A DNA stretch of 64,000 nucleotides from Christensenella sp034926635. Its GTDB lineage: Bacteria; Bacillota; Clostridia; Christensenellales; Christensenellaceae. Positions 1 through 7,207 of this stretch are shown piece after piece; within the stretch, counting starts at the first letter, position 1; every line of letters begins with the position of its first letter. Under the pieces are notes generated by a model, which was not told the origin of the DNA, ran no database searches, and was given only the letters and a program-made list of their open reading frames with translations. The stretch spans positions 62,001 through 126,000 of the forward strand of contig JAYFQX010000010.1 in the NCBI GenBank assembly GCA_034926635.1, in the 5' to 3' direction. The position numbers and the translations under genes were made by a program.

Positions 1-2
1 CG

Positions 3-236
3 GTGAATAAAAATATTTATACGCTTTCTGAAGAAGAAAAGAAGATGCATAAAATCAAAAGGGTACCGCAGAATATGTTTGATGCGATCAATGATTTTAA
101 AGATGATCCGCTAATGCGTGAAGTGTTGGGCGACGGTGCCTATGAGAAGTATCTGAAAGGAAAGATAAGCGAATGGGCGGATTATTCCCAGCACGTGCAT
201 GAATGGGAACGTGAACATTATTTGACTAAATACTAA
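3..236 (+). CDS. glnA: Glutamine synthetase type I, C-terminal fragment (cut by window edge)
   Basis: This is the last 77 or so residues of a type I glutamine synthetase, the cytoplasmic enzyme that joins ammonia to glutamate using ATP. The segment opens with NKNIYTLSEEE and closes with EWADYSQHVHEWEREHYL, which matches the conserved C-terminal tail of bacterial GlnA. The frame is open at the left edge, so the GTG at base 3 is an internal codon and not the start. None of the catalytic residues lie in this part. A strong hairpin terminator follows 23 bp after the stop, so glnA ends its transcript here. The family call is confident, but the sub-type (I-alpha or I-beta) cannot be judged from the tail. 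Confidence 0.85.
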   Translation: MNKNIYTLSEEEKKMHKIKRVPQNMFDAINDFKDDPLMREVLGDGAYEKYLKGKISEWADYSQHVHEWEREHYLTKY

Positions 237-258
237 ACCGTTCGCAAAAAAGAGTGAT

Positions 259-294
259 ACCCCTTTGATGGATTTTGTTATCGAAGGGGTTTTT
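259..294 (+). terminator. Intrinsic terminator of glnA
   Basis: An 11-bp stem (259-269 with 280-290, one G-U pair) around a 10-nt loop is followed by a T run. Confidence 0.85.
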
Positions 295-318
295 AATTAA
301 AAGTAGAAAAATCGCTGA

Positions 319-347
319 TTACATGTTTTCATTAAAAGCATTATAAT
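319..347 (+). promoter_or_regulatory. Promoter of the FAH-family gene
   Basis: TTACAT at 319-324 and TATAAT at 342-347 are separated by 17 bp. The predicted start of transcription is near 354, giving a leader of about 29 nt with the GAGGAGGG ribosome site inside it. Confidence 0.7.
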
Positions 348-382
348 AGGTAAAAAGTGAAAAGAAGAGGAGGGAAGCGTGA

Positions 383-1135
383 ATGAAACTTGCGAGGGTT
401 AAAACGCAGGATGGAATACACTATGCACAGATCCAAGACGGCGAAGCCATAGTATTAGAGGGAAATCCTTTTGAAGAAGTAAAAGTTTCCAGGAAAAGGA
501 TTGGTTCGGGAGAATACCGTTTGCTTGCGCCCAGCGAGCCGAAAAACATTGTAGCGGTCGGACTTAATTACCGCAGTCATGCACAGGAGCTTGGGATGGA
601 AATTCCAAAAGAACCTTTGATTTTTTCCAAGTGGGCGACTTCGGTTTTGGATCCTGGTGGGATCATCAAAAAACCGGAGGTTTGTAAACGGCTGGATTAC
701 GAAGCGGAGCTTGCTTTTGTAGTGGGAAAACAGTGTAAAAGTATTGTCCCTGCAAAGGCGCAGGAATATATCTTAGGATATACATGCCTCAACGACGTTA
801 CTGCGCGTGATTTGCAGCAGACGGATGGGCAGTGGGCGAGGTGTAAAGGTTTTGATACTTTTAGTCCGTTTGGACCGTGGATCGAGACAGAGTTTGATCC
901 GTTACATGCGCATGTGCGGGCTATTTTGAATGGTAACACTGTGCAGGAAGGATACACCAGCGATTACATTTTTGACGTATACCGGATTTTAGCATATGTG
1001 AGTAGCTTTATGACACTATATCCAGGAGATGTGGTGACAACCGGGACACCGGGCGGAATTGGTCCGATGGAACCGGGAGATCAAATCAGTATCGTAGTTG
1101 ATGGAATCGGTGAACTTAAAAATATGATAGGATAA
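383..1135 (+). CDS. Fumarylacetoacetate hydrolase (FAH) family protein
   Basis: A 250-residue FAH-family enzyme. This family hydrolyses or tautomerises 2-oxo acids and acylpyruvates with a divalent metal. After a short N-terminal segment, the catalytic domain runs from about residue 60 to the end. Metal-ligand and active-site features are visible: NYRSHAQE, the DYEAELAFVVG block with its two acidic ligands, and NDVTARDLQ. The C-terminal GDVVTTGTPGGIG motif is typical of the family. The ATG at 383 follows GAGGAGGG at an ideal distance. The gene is monocistronic, with its own promoter and a GC-rich hairpin after the stop (about 1152-1194). Family members include acylpyruvate hydrolase, oxaloacetate tautomerase/decarboxylase and 2-hydroxyhepta-2,4-diene-1,7-dioate isomerase. 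Nothing nearby fixes the substrate. Confidence 0.85.
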   Translation: MKLARVKTQDGIHYAQIQDGEAIVLEGNPFEEVKVSRKRIGSGEYRLLAPSEPKNIVAVGLNYRSHAQELGMEIPKEPLIFSKWATSVLDPGGIIKKPEVCKRLDYEAELAFVVGKQCKSIVPAKAQEYILGYTCLNDVTARDLQQTDGQWARCKGFDTFSPFGPWIETEFDPLHAHVRAILNGNTVQEGYTSDYIFDVYRILAYVSSFMTLYPGDVVTTGTPGGIGPMEPGDQISIVVDGIGELKNMIG

Positions 1136-1203
1136 TATCTGCTTAGAAATTTGCGGGCGGGGATTCTACAGATGTATCTTCACCCCCGTCCGTCATCTTT
1201 AGG

Positions 1204-1232
1204 TTGACAAATGCTGCGAAATACTCTAAAAT
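1204..1232 (+). promoter_or_regulatory. Promoter of tRNA-Glu
   Basis: A consensus TTGACA (1204-1209) and TAAAAT (1227-1232) with a 17-bp spacer lie 22 bp before the tRNA 5' end. Confidence 0.85.
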
Positions 1233-1253
1233 AATGAATGCTATTCTAAATAT

Positions 1254-1328
1254 GGCTCCATGGTCAAGCGGTTAAGACGTAGCCCTCTCACGGCTGAATC
1301 TGGGGTTCGATTCCCCATGGAGTCACCA
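1254..1328 (+). tRNA. tRNA-Glu (anticodon CTC)
   Basis: A full cloverleaf can be folded. The acceptor stem is 1254-1260 with 1318-1324 (one G-U pair), the discriminator is A1325 and CCA (1326-1328) is encoded. The anticodon stem is 1280-1284 with 1292-1296, with loop CTCTCAC. The anticodon at 1287-1289 is CTC, which reads GAG. The T arm has GGTTCGATTCC. The gene stands alone, with its own consensus promoter and terminator. Confidence 0.95.
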
Positions 1329-1352
1329 TTCGTATCCGAAAACCGGATGCAG

Positions 1353-1386
1353 TACCGCCAGTGTTTACGCTGGCGGTATTTTTATC
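1353..1386 (+). terminator. Intrinsic terminator of tRNA-Glu
   Basis: An 11-bp GC-rich stem (1353-1363 with 1368-1378) with a TTTA loop is followed by TTTTTAT. Confidence 0.85.
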
Positions 1387-1577
1387 AAAAAAATCGGTTG
1401 GTGATATATAATTTTATGATATCGATACCGATTTCATTCCGAAAAATATACGGTAATTAACGACCTGCAGCGGCTTAAAATAAGATCCTCACTAATTCTG
1501 ATGCTTTTTAATGGATAATAACGAATCTATAGCCAAAAAATGTTTTGGGAGGTATCTTAAAAGCAGGGGTGAGGGTG

Positions 1578-2060
1578 ATGAGTAAAAATAGTAAAATCGT
1601 AATCAGTATTTTTTTTGTGATTGTTTTTTGCCTTGTTTCTTACTGTGTTGTACAAATAGGGGAGACACAACAAGGAATTTTGACATTAACACAACAATTA
1701 GCAGAGCAGGCAACTCAAAAAGGGCAAAGCGGCAACATTGCGCCTGAATCCTCTGCGTTACAAACGCCGGAAAGCTCTGGGCAACCGACAGAACAAATTG
1801 CCGCGCCCTCAATAAATGCAACGGATCAGGGCGGCACAGAAAATATATCGGGAGACCAGGAAAATACGGCTAAGGTTGCTACGCCTGAGCCGACCATGCA
1901 GCCGGAGCAAAAATCGCAGGGACAAATCGTTTACTGGGTTCCCAATGGAAAGGTTTATCATACTACGCCAAATTGTTCGACATTAGCGCGTTCCTCTACG
2001 ATTTTAAGCGGCACAATCGAAGAAAGCGGAAAGCCGCGCGTCTGCAAGAAGTGTGGCTGA
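1578..2060 (+). CDS. Small membrane-anchored protein with a C-terminal Cys/His motif
   Basis: About 160 residues, not assigned to a named family. From the N terminus there is one hydrophobic anchor (about residues 7-27, IVISIFFVIVFCLVSYC), a low-complexity linker rich in Q, E, S, T and P (about 35-115), and a compact C-terminal module of about 40 residues. This module holds a YH...NC pair and ends in CKKC (YHTTPNCS, then RVCKKCG). Its spacing would suit a small zinc-binding fold and resembles tails found on other Gram-positive secreted proteins, but this is inference. The anchor and linker imply an extracytoplasmic module. The ATG at 1578 is chosen because GGGGTGAGGG lies just upstream; a TTG at 1545 has no good site. 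Confidence 0.6.
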   Translation: MSKNSKIVISIFFVIVFCLVSYCVVQIGETQQGILTLTQQLAEQATQKGQSGNIAPESSALQTPESSGQPTEQIAAPSINATDQGGTENISGDQENTAKVATPEPTMQPEQKSQGQIVYWVPNGKVYHTTPNCSTLARSSTILSGTIEESGKPRVCKKCG

Positions 2061-2156
2061 AAATAAATCGATAAAAATAAGAAACGAAAAAAAGGAGGTG
2101 TGGCAGACAGGTTATTGATATGAATAAAGAAAGTTTTATTAAAGTTTTATTATAGA

Positions 2157-2202
2157 AAGGTGCATTTTACGAGGGCGTTTACAGGGCGGTAAAATGCACC
2201 TT
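2157..2202 (+). terminator. Perfect 14-bp hairpin downstream of the anchored protein
   Basis: Arms 2157-2170 and 2189-2202 are exact inverse complements around an 18-nt loop. The T run after it is poor (ACTATTTG), so this may be a weak terminator or an RNA-stability hairpin. Confidence 0.5.
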
Positions 2203-2207
2203 ACTAT

Positions 2208-2236
2208 TTGAATTATAAAAAAACGCGTGGTATCAT
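2208..2236 (+). promoter_or_regulatory. Possible promoter of the patatin gene
   Basis: TTGAAT (2208-2213) and TATCAT (2231-2236) are 17 bp apart. An inverted repeat with arms at 2224-2230 and 2268-2274 (CGCGTGG/CCACGCG) flanks the predicted start. Confidence 0.45.
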
Positions 2237-2320
2237 AGAATCATTAGAATTAAGCAGAAAGGGTCTGCCACGCGCAATGAAAAGAGGAATGTTTGGGCAG
2301 ATGCAAAAATCAGAGAATAT

Positions 2321-3160
2321 ATGATAGGGTTTATTGACGGAGGCGGCGGAATGCGGGGCGTATATACCGCCGGGGTTTATGACTATATGCTGGATCGCGG
2401 AATCAAGATAGATTATGGGATCGGCGTATCAGCAGGGGCTGCCAATATGATCACTTTTTTGGCAGGGCAACGGGGCAGGACGTTTAAATTTTATGCGGAA
2501 TATTCTTTCCGTAAAGAATATATGAGCCTTGCCAATTGGCTGAAACACCGTAATTATCTTGACCTTGACTATATCTATTCCACTTTAACCAACCGTGGGG
2601 GAGAATACCCACTGGATTATGAAGCATTTTCAAAGAATACAACGCCGTTTTTGGTAACGGCTACGGATGCACAGACGGGGGCAACGAAGTATTTCACAAA
2701 AAAAGATGTTGCGCAGGATCGTTATGATATTCTGAAGGCTTCGTGTGCAATTCCGTTGGCATGCAAACCGTATCCTGTTGGCGGGAGATTGTATTTTGAC
2801 GGTGGAGTCGCATTGCCGATGCCGTACCAAAAAGCTCTTGATGATGGGTGCGATAAAATTGTCGTACTGTCTACAAGGGCACGTGATTATGTGAAGCCTA
2901 AACAAAAAAATCTTTGGATGATGAAGCGGGCACTTAAGAAATTCCCTGTTGTTTTTGGACAAATCGAACGGCGACATGAGGTGTACAATCGATCTATGTC
3001 AGAGATTTTAAGGCTGGAAAAGCAAGGCAAAGCACTACTCGTTGCTCCTTCGGATAGTTGCGGCGTTGATACATTGACCCGGGATAAAGACGCGTTTATG
3101 AGATTATATCAAAAAGGATATGAAGACGGCGCTACCGTAGAAAAATTTATACAAAAATAA
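2321..3160 (+). CDS. Patatin-like phospholipase
   Basis: A 279-residue patatin-family acyl hydrolase. These enzymes use a Ser-Asp dyad to hydrolyse membrane or other acyl lipids. All key parts are visible: the oxyanion-hole glycine stretch DGGGGMRG (residues 6-13), the nucleophile motif GVSAG with Ser37, and the DGG motif with Asp159. Its length is typical of small bacterial patatins of the RssA/YjjU type. No signal peptide is seen, so it should act in the cytoplasm or at the inner face of the membrane. The ATG at 2321 has only a weak AGAG site and overlaps the stop of a possible minicistron (ATG at 2277 or 2289, TGA 2322-2324). Translation may therefore be coupled, but this is tentative. The gene converges on the NYN gene across a shared terminator. 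Confidence 0.9.
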   Translation: MIGFIDGGGGMRGVYTAGVYDYMLDRGIKIDYGIGVSAGAANMITFLAGQRGRTFKFYAEYSFRKEYMSLANWLKHRNYLDLDYIYSTLTNRGGEYPLDYEAFSKNTTPFLVTATDAQTGATKYFTKKDVAQDRYDILKASCAIPLACKPYPVGGRLYFDGGVALPMPYQKALDDGCDKIVVLSTRARDYVKPKQKNLWMMKRALKKFPVVFGQIERRHEVYNRSMSEILRLEKQGKALLVAPSDSCGVDTLTRDKDAFMRLYQKGYEDGATVEKFIQK

Positions 3161-3171
3161 GAATTTATGAA

Positions 3172-3208
3172 AAAAGAGCGTTTCTGATCAAAAGAAACGC
3201 TCTTTTGC
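3172..3208. terminator. Bidirectional terminator between convergent genes
   Basis: A perfect 14-bp stem (3172-3185 with 3193-3206) has A and T runs on both sides, so it can end both the patatin and the NYN transcripts. Confidence 0.85.
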
Positions 3209-3216
3209 TGTCATAT

Positions 3217-3987
3217 TTATACGGTATTGCCTTTTTTCGTCCGAATACGAATATACCGGTGTTTGATATGGGGATTGGCAGTTTTGCGGGTATCAATATC
3301 AAACTGTTTTAGGGATTCTACCAGTTGGGTAAGGCGCGCATAGCCATAATTGCGGGAATCAAAATCAGGGTAACGTTTATTGAGACGATTGCCGACCGCA
3401 CCCAAAAATGCCCAGCCATCGTCATCCGAGATGTCGTTCACAATCGCTTTGATTGATTTTGTCAATTGTGCTTTGTTTGCCATGGCTGTTTTCGCTGCAT
3501 CGTTTTTTTCGTCTTTTTCGTCTGTGCTGTTTTCTTTTTCTTCGGTATTAGCAGCAAGAATCTCAAGGTATTTAAAGATTTCGCATGCTGCGATAAACGG
3601 CGATGGCGTCTTTTTTTCACCCATGCCGATCACCAGCATGCCTGATTCGCGCAAACGTCCGGCAAGCCGCGTAAAATCGCTGTCGCTTGAAATGATACAG
3701 AAGCCATCAACGCTGCCGGAATAAAGAATATCCATAGCGTCAATAATCAAAGCGGAATCCGTGGAGTTTTTTCCGCGCGTATAACCGTATTGCTGGATTG
3801 GTGCGATGGAATAATCCAACAGGACTTTTTTCCACGAAGCGTTTTGCGTTGTCGTCCAATCTCCATAAATGCGTTTGTAGGTGGGCGTTCCGTATTTAGG
3901 GATTTCATCAAAAATAAATTTGATGTATTTATCAGATACGTTATCCGCATCGATGAGCACGGCGATCCGTTTTTCATTGCTTTCCAT
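3217..3987 (-). CDS. NYN domain (PIN-like RNase) protein with OST-HTH/LOTUS domain
   Basis: About 256 residues in two domains. The N-terminal NYN/LabA-like domain (about 5-145) carries the acidic residues of PIN-like nucleases: LIDADNV, a DSALIIDAMD block and SSDSDF. After a charged linker rich in E, K and D comes a C-terminal OST-HTH (LOTUS) domain (about 175-250) with GWAFLGAVGNRL, an RNA-binding module. The predicted role is cytoplasmic RNA cleavage or decay; the target is unknown. The start at 3987 follows AGGAAAAGAG at a good distance. A TATAAT on this strand (4021-4026) predicts an mRNA start near 4014, which leaves a proper leader only for this ATG and not for the one at 4008. The domain assignment is good and the function is open. 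Confidence 0.85.
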   Translation of the reverse strand: MESNEKRIAVLIDADNVSDKYIKFIFDEIPKYGTPTYKRIYGDWTTTQNASWKKVLLDYSIAPIQQYGYTRGKNSTDSALIIDAMDILYSGSVDGFCIISSDSDFTRLAGRLRESGMLVIGMGEKKTPSPFIAACEIFKYLEILAANTEEKENSTDEKDEKNDAAKTAMANKAQLTKSIKAIVNDISDDDGWAFLGAVGNRLNKRYPDFDSRNYGYARLTQLVESLKQFDIDTRKTANPHIKHRYIRIRTKKGNTV

Positions 3988-4026
3988 AGTTTTCTCTTTT
4001 CCTGTCATTCATTTACTTCAATTATA

Positions 4027-4256
4027 ACACAAAGTAGAAGAAGATAACATTGGATGTACAGCATGCAGGGATCGAATGATACGGGCTTGATTGCATGATC
4101 TTCGCCCTCTATAGCTATAGCGGGTCATTTTGTAGCTTGCGTTGCCATGCTATAAAGTTCTTCCTTGAAAAACTCTTTATAGTGTATAGGGAACATGATA
4201 GCGAGCTAAAATAATTTTATTTCAGATACATTGTCCCCTCGGATCGGGTATGCTTA
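4027..4256. other. Intergenic region between divergent genes, little recognisable content
   Basis: The full gap between the NYN gene start and iorA is about 340 bp. Outside the two promoters I see only a short CTATAGCTATAG palindrome near 4110. No coding potential or RNA gene is recognised. Confidence 0.5.
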
Positions 4257-4285
4257 TGGACAGCTACAAAGCGTTTTGATATAAT
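4257..4285 (+). promoter_or_regulatory. Promoter of the iorAB cluster
   Basis: TGGACA (4257-4262) and TATAAT (4280-4285) are 17 bp apart. The predicted start near 4292 rules out an upstream TTG at 4285 as the iorA start. Confidence 0.8.
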
Positions 4286-4326
4286 TGAGAGAGTTTTTTG
4301 GAACGGAAAGAAGGCAGAGAGCAAAA

Positions 4327-6117
4327 GTGGCGGAATTATTAATGGGAAACGAGGCGATTGCGCTGGGCGCGATTGCTGCGGGGGTGAATCTTGTGTGCGG
4401 GTATCCGGGCACGCCCTCCACGGAAGTATTGGAGACGGTCGCAAAACATAATCCGGGCGATATTCATGTAGAATGGTCATCGAATGAAAAGGCGGCAATG
4501 GAAGTGGGCGGCGGCGCAAGCTTTACAGGTGCGCGCGTGCTGGTAACCATGAAGCAGATGGGGCTAAATGTGGCGGCAGATCCGCTGATGTGCCTCTCTT
4601 ATCTTGGCGTAAAAGGCGGGATGGTTGTATTGGTGGCGGATGACCCCGGTCCGATTTCATCGCAAACCGAACAGGATACCAGGCATTTTGCGCGGTTTGC
4701 AAATCTGCCCGTGTTGGATCCGTCTACGCCAGAGGAAGCATATGAGATGGTGCAATATGCGTTTGCGCTATCCGAGCGGTGGAACCTACCGGTTATTTTA
4801 AGAAGCACGACGCGCGTATGCCATGCTTATGCCTCTATTGATACGAAAAAGCGCGAAAAAAGGCATGAGTATGATGGCTTCGAGAAAGACCCGAGATGGG
4901 TTATTTTTCCAAGCTTGTCCTTTCGAAACCATGGAGAGTTGGAAAAAAAGCAACAATTGATCGGGGCGGAGTTTGCAGCGTGTCCTTTTAATAGCCGGAG
5001 TGGAAACGCGGAAACGGCAGTTGTGACGGGAGGGGCTTCTTATTATTATGTCAAAGAAGCGCTGGACGAGTTGAATGTCAATGTGAGGCTGATTAAGATC
5101 GGCACACCTTACCCCATGCCGGATGTTTTCGTGCAGGAAAATCTTGCGGGAGTTCAGCGTGTGTTGGTAGTCGAAGAGTTGGATGCGGTGCTAGAACGCG
5201 CATTGACAGACCTTGCGGGTCGTAGAAACCTCGGATGGAAAATCTATGGCAAAGAAACGGGGAACTTGCCGCTGGCAGGGGAATATACCCATGAAATTGT
5301 AAAGCAGGCGATTGCGGATTTTTGCGGGATTGACTTCATCCCGGCGGAAAACACGTCCGCCCCGCAGTTGCCGATAAGACCGCCGGTACTATGCGCAGGC
5401 TGTCCGCATAGGGCTTCGTTTTATGCGGTTAAGCTGGCCATGAAGGGGAAGGATGCCGTTTTTACAGGAGATATCGGTTGTTATACTTTGGGCAATGCAA
5501 GTCCGCTTCACATGGTGGATACGTGTCTGTGTATGGGCGCGGGGATCACTGTGGCGCAAGGGCTTTTCCATATGCAGCCCAAGCGTAAATATTTTGCATT
5601 TATCGGCGATTCTACGTTTTTTCATACAGGTATTCCGGGGGTGGTAAATGCTGTATACAACAAGGCAAATATTACGGTAGTGGTATTGGATAACCATACG
5701 ACAGCTATGACGGGGCACCAACCTCATCCGGGAACGGGCGAGACCATGATGGGAACGCGTTCGCAGTCCGTGGATATCGAAGCAATGCTACGTGCATGTG
5801 GCGTAAGCTGGGTTCGCACGGTGGATCCGCTGGATTTTGACGATGCGATTGCAGCAGCAAAAGAAGCGTCGGAACAAAAGGAAGTATCGGCGATTATTTT
5901 TCGGTCGCCGTGTGTTGCGCCGCTGAAAGCAAAAACCTGTTTTGTGATAGAGGACGACAGGTGTATTTCCTGCAAAAAATGTATTCGAGAAATTGGTTGC
6001 CCGGCAATTTCCGTCAAGCAGGGAAACCGCGTGGAGATTGAACCATCGCTGTGTTTTGGATGCGGTCTTTGTACTTATGTTTGTCCGGCAGACGCCATTA
6101 AGGAGGCTGCAAAATGA
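4327..6117 (+). CDS. iorA: Indolepyruvate ferredoxin oxidoreductase, alpha subunit
   Basis: The large subunit of the anaerobic enzyme that oxidatively decarboxylates aryl pyruvates (from Trp, Phe or Tyr) to arylacetyl-CoA and reduces ferredoxin. Order of parts in about 596 residues: a pyrimidine-binding domain starting GNEAIALGAI with the CGYPGTPSTE loop, a central domain, the conserved CAGCPHR motif, and a thiamine-diphosphate binding segment (GDS at about 427 to LDN at about 456). The C-terminal ferredoxin domain has two cysteine sets, CISCKKC...C and CFGCGLCTYVC. The GTG at 4327 fits the promoter; the ATG at 4342 (MGNEAIA) is an alternative. The stop overlaps the start of iorB by ATGA, so the subunits are made in step. 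Confidence 0.95.
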   Translation: MAELLMGNEAIALGAIAAGVNLVCGYPGTPSTEVLETVAKHNPGDIHVEWSSNEKAAMEVGGGASFTGARVLVTMKQMGLNVAADPLMCLSYLGVKGGMVVLVADDPGPISSQTEQDTRHFARFANLPVLDPSTPEEAYEMVQYAFALSERWNLPVILRSTTRVCHAYASIDTKKREKRHEYDGFEKDPRWVIFPSLSFRNHGELEKKQQLIGAEFAACPFNSRSGNAETAVVTGGASYYYVKEALDELNVNVRLIKIGTPYPMPDVFVQENLAGVQRVLVVEELDAVLERALTDLAGRRNLGWKIYGKETGNLPLAGEYTHEIVKQAIADFCGIDFIPAENTSAPQLPIRPPVLCAGCPHRASFYAVKLAMKGKDAVFTGDIGCYTLGNASPLHMVDTCLCMGAGITVAQGLFHMQPKRKYFAFIGDSTFFHTGIPGVVNAVYNKANITVVVLDNHTTAMTGHQPHPGTGETMMGTRSQSVDIEAMLRACGVSWVRTVDPLDFDDAIAAAKEASEQKEVSAIIFRSPCVAPLKAKTCFVIEDDRCISCKKCIREIGCPAISVKQGNRVEIEPSLCFGCGLCTYVCPADAIKEAAK

Positions 6118-6704
6118 AGTGTGATGTGTTAATAGCGGGGGTAGGCGGTCAAGGGACTATTTTAGCGTCAAAATTGATTGCCCGCAGTGCGATAGAAGAC
6201 GGACTTTTTGTGCGTTCGTCCGAAACGATCGGGATGGCGCAGCGTGGCGGGAGCGTCGTAAGCCATGTCCGTGTAGATTGCAGGGATGGAAGTAGCGTAA
6301 TCCCTATGCGTACTGCGGACTTATTGCTGGCGTTTGAGCCGGCGGAAGCAGCGCGGCATTTAAATCGTTTGAAAAAAGACGGAAAAGCTGTTGTCAATAC
6401 GCAGCAGGTGATTCCGGTCACAGCTTCGCTGACCGGGAAGTCTTATGATTTGGAAGAAATTTGTAGTTATATCAGGGAAAATACACAGGCGTATTTTGTC
6501 GATGCCTACCAAATTGCGCAGGAGTGCGGGAGTATAAAAACGGTTAATATTGTATTGATCGGCGCGGCAATCGGCGTGGAAGCAATTCCGTTTTCCATTG
6601 AAAGAATGGAAGCACTTTTAAAGAAGACCTTGCCGGATAAAATTTTAGAGATGAATTTACGCGCGTTAAACGCGGGGTACCGGGCAACAGCCCATATGAA
6701 ATAA
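6114..6704 (+). CDS. iorB: Indolepyruvate ferredoxin oxidoreductase, beta subunit
   Basis: The 196-residue gamma/beta-type partner of IorA. It shows the family start DVLIAGVGGQGTILASKL and the SSETIGMAQRGGSVVSHVR block that binds next to the CoA/TPP site. The length is standard. It overlaps iorA by 4 bp (ATGA), a sign of translational coupling and a 1:1 complex. The pair acts in the cytoplasm and feeds electrons to ferredoxin. The PaaK-type ligase downstream uses the same class of arylacetyl-CoA product, which supports a role in aromatic amino acid fermentation. Confidence 0.95.
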   Translation: MKCDVLIAGVGGQGTILASKLIARSAIEDGLFVRSSETIGMAQRGGSVVSHVRVDCRDGSSVIPMRTADLLLAFEPAEAARHLNRLKKDGKAVVNTQQVIPVTASLTGKSYDLEEICSYIRENTQAYFVDAYQIAQECGSIKTVNIVLIGAAIGVEAIPFSIERMEALLKKTLPDKILEMNLRALNAGYRATAHMK

Positions 6705-6747
6705 AAGAGGTCGAAAACAGACCTGGATACAAAAGGAGAGAGTGACA

Positions 6748-7062
6748 ATGCATCGATTTGCACATGTGGGAATTCCTACGATATTTAAACACGAAAACGA
6801 AACCTATGTTGAACTCTTTGACGTTTATGCGACGGAACCGGAAGGAAATCCGTATAGCGTGGAATATTTGCGTTTTATGCCAGAGACGAGGATCCCCGAT
6901 ATTATCACCAAGCAAAACCATGTGGCATACTATACGGATGATCTGGATGCCGCTATTGATGGCGAACAAATAGTGCTCGCACCGTTGCGTGTTAGTGAAA
7001 CCAGGCGAATGTCTTATATTTTAAAGGACAGTCTGCTGGTGGAGCTGATTGAGGATAAGTAA
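6748..7062 (+). CDS. VOC (glyoxalase/dioxygenase-fold) family protein, small
   Basis: 104 residues forming what looks like a single vicinal-oxygen-chelate domain. The opening is HVGIP, the second half has NHVAYYTDDLDAAI, and it ends LLVELIE, a typical beta-alpha-beta-beta-beta ending in which the final Glu can be a metal ligand. VOC members include lyases, isomerases, epimerases and binding proteins, so the reaction cannot be stated. The ATG at 6748 is chosen because AAAGGAGAG precedes it by about 8 nt; a GTG at 6742 is too close to that site. It sits 43 bp after iorB and before the PaaK-type ligase, so it probably works on an intermediate of the same pathway. Confidence 0.65.
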   Translation: MHRFAHVGIPTIFKHENETYVELFDVYATEPEGNPYSVEYLRFMPETRIPDIITKQNHVAYYTDDLDAAIDGEQIVLAPLRVSETRRMSYILKDSLLVELIEDK

Positions 7063-7111
7063 AATCGGTATTTTTGGATAAAAATAAGACTGCATTGCGC
7101 TCTGTGGACAG

Positions 7112-7140
7112 TTGCATTTCACAGGGAGCCGCAATATAAT
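7112..7140 (+). promoter_or_regulatory. Internal promoter before the paaK-type gene
   Basis: TTGCAT (7112-7117) and TATAAT (7135-7140) are 17 bp apart. The ligase and hydrolase could thus be transcribed independently of iorAB. Confidence 0.65.
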
Positions 7141-7207
7141 AAAAAAGCGGGCATTTGCTCGAGAGAATAGGCGAGACTAGATGAGGATAGAATAGGAGAG
7201 AAGAATT

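Noticed and set aside
1260..1460. Open frame of 66 codons over the tRNA-Glu gene
   Set aside because: It lies across a complete tRNA and its terminator and has no ribosome site.
2090..2154. Strong AAAGGAGGTG followed by very short frames
   Set aside because: The possible peptides (7 and 11 residues) have poor spacing or immediate stops; no support for a real product.
4285..4326. TTG start for iorA
   Set aside because: The TTG overlaps the -10 box, so it would not be in the mRNA.
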